In this document: positions 1-5,000 of the stretch, piece after piece | How the letters are laid out: each line of letters begins with the position of its first letter | Numbering within the stretch: position 1 is the stretch's first letter | Source of the DNA: Chitinophaga oryzae | GTDB taxonomy: Bacteria > Bacteroidota > Bacteroidia > Chitinophagales > Chitinophagaceae | Direction: 5' to 3' | Assembly (NCBI RefSeq): GCF_012516375.2 | Contig: NZ_CP051204.2 | Location: 7,782,501 to 7,787,500, forward strand | DNA: 5,000 nucleotides | Program-made: the position numbers and the translations under genes | The notes under the pieces: generated by a model | The model's database searches: none | What the model was told of the DNA's origin: nothing | What the model saw: only the letters and a program-made list of their open reading frames with translations

Positions 1-98
1 CCCTTATTTTTACAAAGAACGGCGCTTTTTCAAGAGCGGACGGCAAAGATAGTATCTTTATCGTTCGCAGCAAAAAATTATTTCAACTTTAATTGCTG
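1..98. repeat. Promoter-region repeat, left copy (matches 3777-3872)
   Basis: The P1 promoter region and early leader, similar to 3777-3872 but with scattered substitutions and small indels, so more diverged than the rRNA genes. Shared parts include both promoter elements, the boxA-like motif and the CGCT/AGCG arms. Bases 1-43 would be the start of the leader of a further unit. Confidence 0.85.
44..74 (-). promoter_or_regulatory. rRNA promoter P1 of the next unit (left edge)
   Basis: The minus strand shows TTTG (74-71), 19 nt, and TATCTTTG (51-44), the same consensus and spacing as P1 at 3821-3851. The surrounding 1-98 also matches 3777-3872 closely with scattered differences. The start would be near 37, with transcription leaving the window at base 1. 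This implies another rRNA unit directly to the left. Confidence 0.85.
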
Positions 99-257
99 GT
101 GCAGTATTTCAAATGAATGGTCCAAAGCAAGGAACCGGAGGTAGTCGGGCGGCCGCCGGTGAAACCGGGACCAAGGAAGATAATCGCAACACCGGTAGAC
201 CTTATGTCTGTGCCCGGAGAGCCGTGATACGCTGTGAAAGCGATCTTTTGAAGATCA
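99..257. other. Divergent GC-rich intergenic stretch, long form
   Basis: About 160 bases between terminator and P1, replaced at the other unit by only about 84 different bases (3873-3956). It is visibly richer in G and C than the AT-rich flanks and full of inverted repeats. These are a 10-base palindrome GGCGGCCGCC at 148-157, the hairpin CCGGT/ACCGG at 156-168, GGTCC (119-123) facing GGACC (168-172), and GATCTT/AAGATC at 242-256. An open frame of 55 codons (113-280, plus strand) crosses it, but I do not recognise the product and see no support for it as a gene. Confidence 0.6.
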
Positions 258-273
258 GCTCTACTATAAGAGC
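258..273. other. Hairpin at the edge of the long repeat (copy A)
   Basis: GCTCT (258-262) and AGAGC (269-273) form a 5-bp hairpin. The loop differs from the copy at 3957-3973 while the arms are the same. It lies about 45 nt past the terminator in the direction of transcription; the function is unknown. Confidence 0.45.
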
Positions 274-313
274 CATCTGATGATTTTAAGAAGAGAAGAG
301 CTTCTACTTTATA

Positions 314-349
314 GAAAGAAAAAGGTCCTGGCTTGTCACCAGGACCTTT
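314..349 (-). terminator. Intrinsic terminator after 5S copy A
   Basis: An 11-bp perfect hairpin, arms 339-349 and 321-331 (AAAGGTCCTGG and its complement) with a 7-nt loop, ends on the minus strand in a T-rich run (TTTTTCTTTC) down to about 314. It begins about 10 nt past the 3' end of 5S, the expected place to end an rRNA transcript. The stem is also nearly symmetrical in the other direction, but no plus-strand gene needs it. Confidence 0.92.
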
Positions 350-358
350 CTTAATAAA

Positions 359-469
<111 letters not shown>

Positions 470-483
470 AGATCTTTGGCTGT

Positions 484-497
484 GACGGTCTCCCGTC
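484..497 (-). other. GNRA hairpin in 23S-5S spacer (copy A)
   Basis: GACGG, loop GAGA, CCGTC on the minus strand forms a stable tetraloop hairpin 15 nt before the 5' end of 5S, probably part of the precursor processed to 5S. Copy B has the same hairpin at 4185-4198 with one extra T beside it (near 4183). Confidence 0.6.
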
Positions 498-499
498 GT

Positions 500-530
500 A
501 AGGAAGCAGGTGAGTTTTCACCTTATCCTT
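500..530 (-). other. Extended hairpin in 23S-5S spacer (copy A)
   Basis: Lower stem AAGGA/TCCTT (530-526 with 504-500), an internal loop, then upper stem GGTGA/TCACC (522-518 with 513-509) with apical loop AAAC. In copy B (4201-4231) both stems are unchanged and only the loop differs, supporting a structure under selection or homogenised between copies. Confidence 0.6.
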
Positions 531-549
531 GCAGCACGCAATAAGATAA

Positions 550-571
550 CATATCGGGAAAGTTGTATACG
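550..571 (-). other. 23S processing stem, trailer arm (copy A)
   Basis: The minus strand reads CGTATACAACTT (571-560) then TCCCGATATG (559-550), about 23 nt past the 3' end of mature 23S. It is complementary to the leader arm at 3499-3525, so the whole 23S would be looped out on a double-stranded stalk for processing. The stem uses sequence from both sides of the gene, so this leader belongs with this 23S. Confidence 0.8.
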
Positions 572-593
572 AACTTTTGCAGTAATAAATAAA

Positions 594-3472
<2,879 letters not shown>

Positions 3473-3498
3473 TATTTTCGTATTCAGATATTACTATC

Positions 3499-3525
3499 CG
3501 TATACAACTTGCATTTCCCAATATG
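3499..3525 (-). other. 23S processing stem, leader arm
   Basis: In the minus-strand transcript, CATATTGGGA (3525-3516) and AAGUUGUAUACG (3510-3499), split by a 5-nt bulge (3515-3511), pair with the 23S trailer at 571-550. That gives 22 base pairs with one G-U. An inner segment AGTAATA (3495-3489) also pairs with TATTACT at 587-581. This is the classic layout in which flanks of 23S pair to form an RNase III substrate. The pairing is seen in the sequence; cleavage is inferred. Confidence 0.8.
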
Positions 3526-3535
3526 TCAAAGAGCT
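3524..3535 (-). promoter_or_regulatory. boxA antitermination site ahead of 23S
   Basis: The minus strand reads AGCTCTTTGACA, close to E. coli rrn boxA TGCTCTTTAACA. In rRNA operons boxA RNA binds NusB-NusE (S10) and loads the complex that prevents Rho termination. It lies about 50 nt upstream of mature 23S, the position of the spacer boxA in a normal operon, and overlaps the base of the 23S processing stem by two bases. Confidence 0.7.
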
Positions 3536-3537
3536 TA

Positions 3538-3551
3538 GACTATTGCTAGTC
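3538..3551 (-). other. GNRA-type hairpin just before boxA
   Basis: The minus strand has GACTA, loop GCAA, TAGTC: a 5-bp stem closed by a GNRA tetraloop, ending three bases before boxA. Such a hairpin may play the boxB or spacer role next to boxA, but that is inference. Confidence 0.45.
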
Positions 3552-3557
3552 ATTGCT

Positions 3558-3600
3558 GATGTGTGAGATCCGATCTCTGTGGCCCGTTTGGCCGTACATC
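3558..3600 (-). other. Predicted three-way junction in the 23S leader
   Basis: Outer arms GATGT (3600-3596) and ACATC (3562-3558) enclose two hairpins. One is GGCC/GGCC with a 5-nt loop (3593-3581); the other is GAGAT/ATCTC with a 3-nt loop (3577-3565). The pairs were found by reading, not by folding software. It sits between the promoter-proximal boxA-like motif and the 23S boxA, in the place where a normal operon would have 16S and tRNAs. The role is unknown; it may be an RNA spacer or processing element. Confidence 0.5.
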
Positions 3601-3612
3601 TTTTTTGTTATT

Positions 3613-3624
3613 TTTTAAAGAACT
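3613..3624 (-). promoter_or_regulatory. Second boxA-like site, downstream of P2
   Basis: The minus strand reads AGTTCTTTAAAA about 30 nt after the predicted P2 start, the place where a 16S leader boxA is normally found. It resembles boxA but departs from it at several bases. Its presence suggests that the promoter-proximal leader derives from a conventional 16S-type leader. This is inference from motif and position. Confidence 0.5.
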
Positions 3625-3659
3625 TTTGTGTCCGTTTCGCGTCGTTTGCGTTGGGGTTG

Positions 3660-3691
3660 CAAAGGTAGTGATTCTTTTCATTATCACCAAA
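3660..3691 (-). promoter_or_regulatory. rRNA promoter P2, Bacteroidota type
   Basis: On the minus strand TTTG (3691-3688), then 20 nt, then TACCTTTG (3667-3660) fits the Bacteroidota -33/-7 consensus exactly. The expected start is near 3653. It lies about 160 nt downstream of P1, so the two form the tandem promoter pair common for growth-regulated rRNA operons. The resulting leader to 23S would be about 180 nt. Confidence 0.85.
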
Positions 3692-3789
3692 ACTTTTTTG
3701 AAGTTTTTTATATTTAATTATCTCAGTTTTAATGACTTATCTATTAGGAAAAGCAGTATTAATCTGATGATAATCAACCCTTTATTCAA

Positions 3790-3799
3790 ACAAAGAACA
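3790..3799 (-). promoter_or_regulatory. boxA-like site, downstream of P1
   Basis: The minus strand reads TGTTCTTTGT about 15 nt after the predicted P1 start, just after a small possible hairpin (CGCT/AGCG). The left copy has CGTTCTTTGT at 21-12 in the same context. The motif is short and the antitermination role is tentative. Confidence 0.35.
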
Positions 3800-3820
3800 G
3801 CGCTTTTTCGGAGCGGATGG

Positions 3821-3851
3821 CAAAGATAGGATCTTTATCATTCGCAGCAAA
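3821..3851 (-). promoter_or_regulatory. rRNA promoter P1, Bacteroidota type
   Basis: On the minus strand TTTG (3851-3848) is followed by 19 nt and then TATCTTTG (3828-3821). This is a full match to the Bacteroidota consensus TTTG-N19-21-TAnnTTTG, which their primary sigma factor (SigABfr in Bacteroides) recognises. The start point is expected about 7 nt downstream, near 3814. An A/T-rich stretch lies just upstream (3852-3890) and could act like an UP element, which is inference. The promoter lies about 345 nt ahead of mature 23S copy A and about 170 nt past the terminator of the previous unit. A near-identical copy is at 44-74. Confidence 0.88.
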
Positions 3852-3872
3852 AATTATTTCAACTTAATTGCT

Positions 3873-3956
3873 ATTTATTTTTTCGTTTTCAGCTGGTCCA
3901 CGGTAACGGACCTACGAAGATGTATACACCTGGTATACTGTGGAGGTAATCGATCT
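3873..3956. other. Divergent intergenic stretch, short form
   Basis: It occupies the same place as 99-257 but is about half as long. It has its own hairpins: GGTCC/GGACC (3895-3899 with 3908-3912) and GTATAC/GTATAC (3922-3927 with 3933-3938). GGTCC/GGACC followed by a GAAGAT is shared with the long form, so the two are probably related and differ by insertion or deletion rather than being unrelated. No gene is seen. Confidence 0.55.
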
Positions 3957-3973
3957 GCTCTGTTTACAAGAGC
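3957..3973. other. Hairpin at the edge of the long repeat (copy B)
   Basis: GCTCT (3957-3961) and AGAGC (3969-3973) with a 7-nt loop, against a 6-nt loop of different sequence at 258-273. Conserved arms with a changed loop suggest the pairing matters, although a 5-bp stem is weak evidence. Confidence 0.45.
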
Positions 3974-4013
3974 CATCTGATGATTTTAAGAAGAGAAGAG
4001 CTTCTACTTTATA

Positions 4014-4049
4014 GAAAGAAAAAGGTCCTGGCTTGTCACCAGGACCTTT
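4014..4049 (-). terminator. Intrinsic terminator after 5S copy B
   Basis: Same hairpin and T-rich tail as at 314-349, with arms 4039-4049 and 4021-4031. It separates the right-hand unit from the P1/P2 promoters of the complete unit, so 23S copy A should be transcribed independently rather than by read-through. Confidence 0.92.
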
Positions 4050-4058
4050 CTTAATAAA

Positions 4059-4169
<111 letters not shown>

Positions 4170-4184
4170 AGATCTTTGGCTGTT

Positions 4185-4231
4185 GACGGTCTCCCGTCGT
4201 AAGGAAGCAGGTGAGTGATCACCTTATCCTT
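4185..4231 (-). other. Two hairpins in 23S-5S spacer (copy B)
   Basis: Counterparts of the hairpins at 484-497 and 500-530. The GNRA hairpin (4185-4198) is identical. The extended hairpin (4201-4231) keeps its stems but has loop TCAC in place of AAAC. A one-base insertion (extra T near 4183) lies between this region and 5S and shifts the copy-to-copy offset from 3,700 to 3,701. Confidence 0.6.
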
Positions 4232-4250
4232 GCAGCACGCAATAAGATAA

Positions 4251-4272
4251 CATATCGGGAAAGTTGTATACG
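4251..4272 (-). other. 23S processing stem, trailer arm (copy B)
   Basis: Same sequence as the trailer arm at 550-571, lying just after the 3' end of 23S copy B. Its leader partner would be beyond the right edge. Conservation predicts that the unseen leader of copy B carries the same complementary arm. Confidence 0.7.
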
Positions 4273-4294
4273 AACTTTTGCAGTAATAAATAAA

Positions 4295-5000
<706 letters not shown>

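Larger units (their letters stand above)
3777..3872. repeat. Promoter-region repeat, right copy (matches 1-98)
   Basis: Counterpart of 1-98, containing P1 of the complete unit. The promoter hexamers are conserved between copies while spacer and flanking bases vary, the pattern expected for functional promoters. Confidence 0.85.

Noticed and set aside
113..280. 55-codon open frame in the GC-rich intergenic stretch, plus strand
   Set aside because: It has an ATG and a continuous frame but no clear ribosome binding site, no recognised domain and no counterpart in the other unit. Its end overlaps the conserved region next to the terminator.
3563..3829. 88-residue open frame on the plus strand
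   Set aside because: It runs through the leader, both rRNA promoters and AT-rich DNA on the opposite strand. The composition is low-complexity Phe/Leu/Ile and no family is recognisable.
3473..4058. tRNA-Ile and tRNA-Ala genes, or a 16S fragment, expected near 23S
   Set aside because: I searched both strands by eye for tRNA arms (GGTTCRANTCC) and 16S ends (AGAGTTTGAT, anti-Shine-Dalgarno CCTCC) and found none.

Overview
The window holds ribosomal RNA genes only, all on the minus strand. There is one complete 23S rRNA (about 594-3472) with its 5S rRNA (about 359-469). To the right is a second 5S rRNA (about 4059-4169), followed by the 3' quarter of another 23S rRNA that runs off the window at 5000. 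No protein-coding gene is convincing; the open frames over the rRNA are chance translations. The organism is most likely a member of the Bacteroidota. The 23S and 5S sequences look like that phylum, and the promoters match its unusual consensus (TTTG, 19-21 nt, TAnnTTTG) rather than TTGACA/TATAAT.

Read in the direction of transcription (right to left), the layout is: 3' part of 23S copy B (5000-4295), a spacer with two hairpins, 5S copy B, an intrinsic terminator (4049-4021), and a short divergent intergenic stretch (about 3956-3873). Then come promoter P1 (3851-3821), promoter P2 (3691-3660), a structured leader with boxA-like antitermination signals (3624-3524), the complete 23S copy A, the spacer, 5S copy A, a terminator (349-321), another intergenic stretch (257-99), and a second P1 promoter (74-44) pointing out of the left edge. 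The unit therefore repeats head to tail with a period of about 3.7 kb, and a third unit probably starts at the left edge.

The most unusual point is that the terminator, promoters and leader lead straight into 23S. No 16S rRNA and no Ile/Ala tRNA genes lie between 4059 and 3472, although the standard bacterial order is 16S-tRNA-23S-5S. Either this genome carries tandem 23S-5S units unlinked from 16S (Borrelia burgdorferi has a comparable tandem 23S-5S arrangement), or 16S was lost by recombination or by misassembly between similar leader and spacer sequences.

The non-genic DNA is well structured. A long processing stem joins the 23S leader (3499-3525) and trailer (550-571). A three-way junction fits the leader at 3558-3600, and hairpins lie in the 23S-5S spacer. 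The copies are almost identical from the terminator into 23S, but the DNA between terminator and P1 differs in length and sequence.
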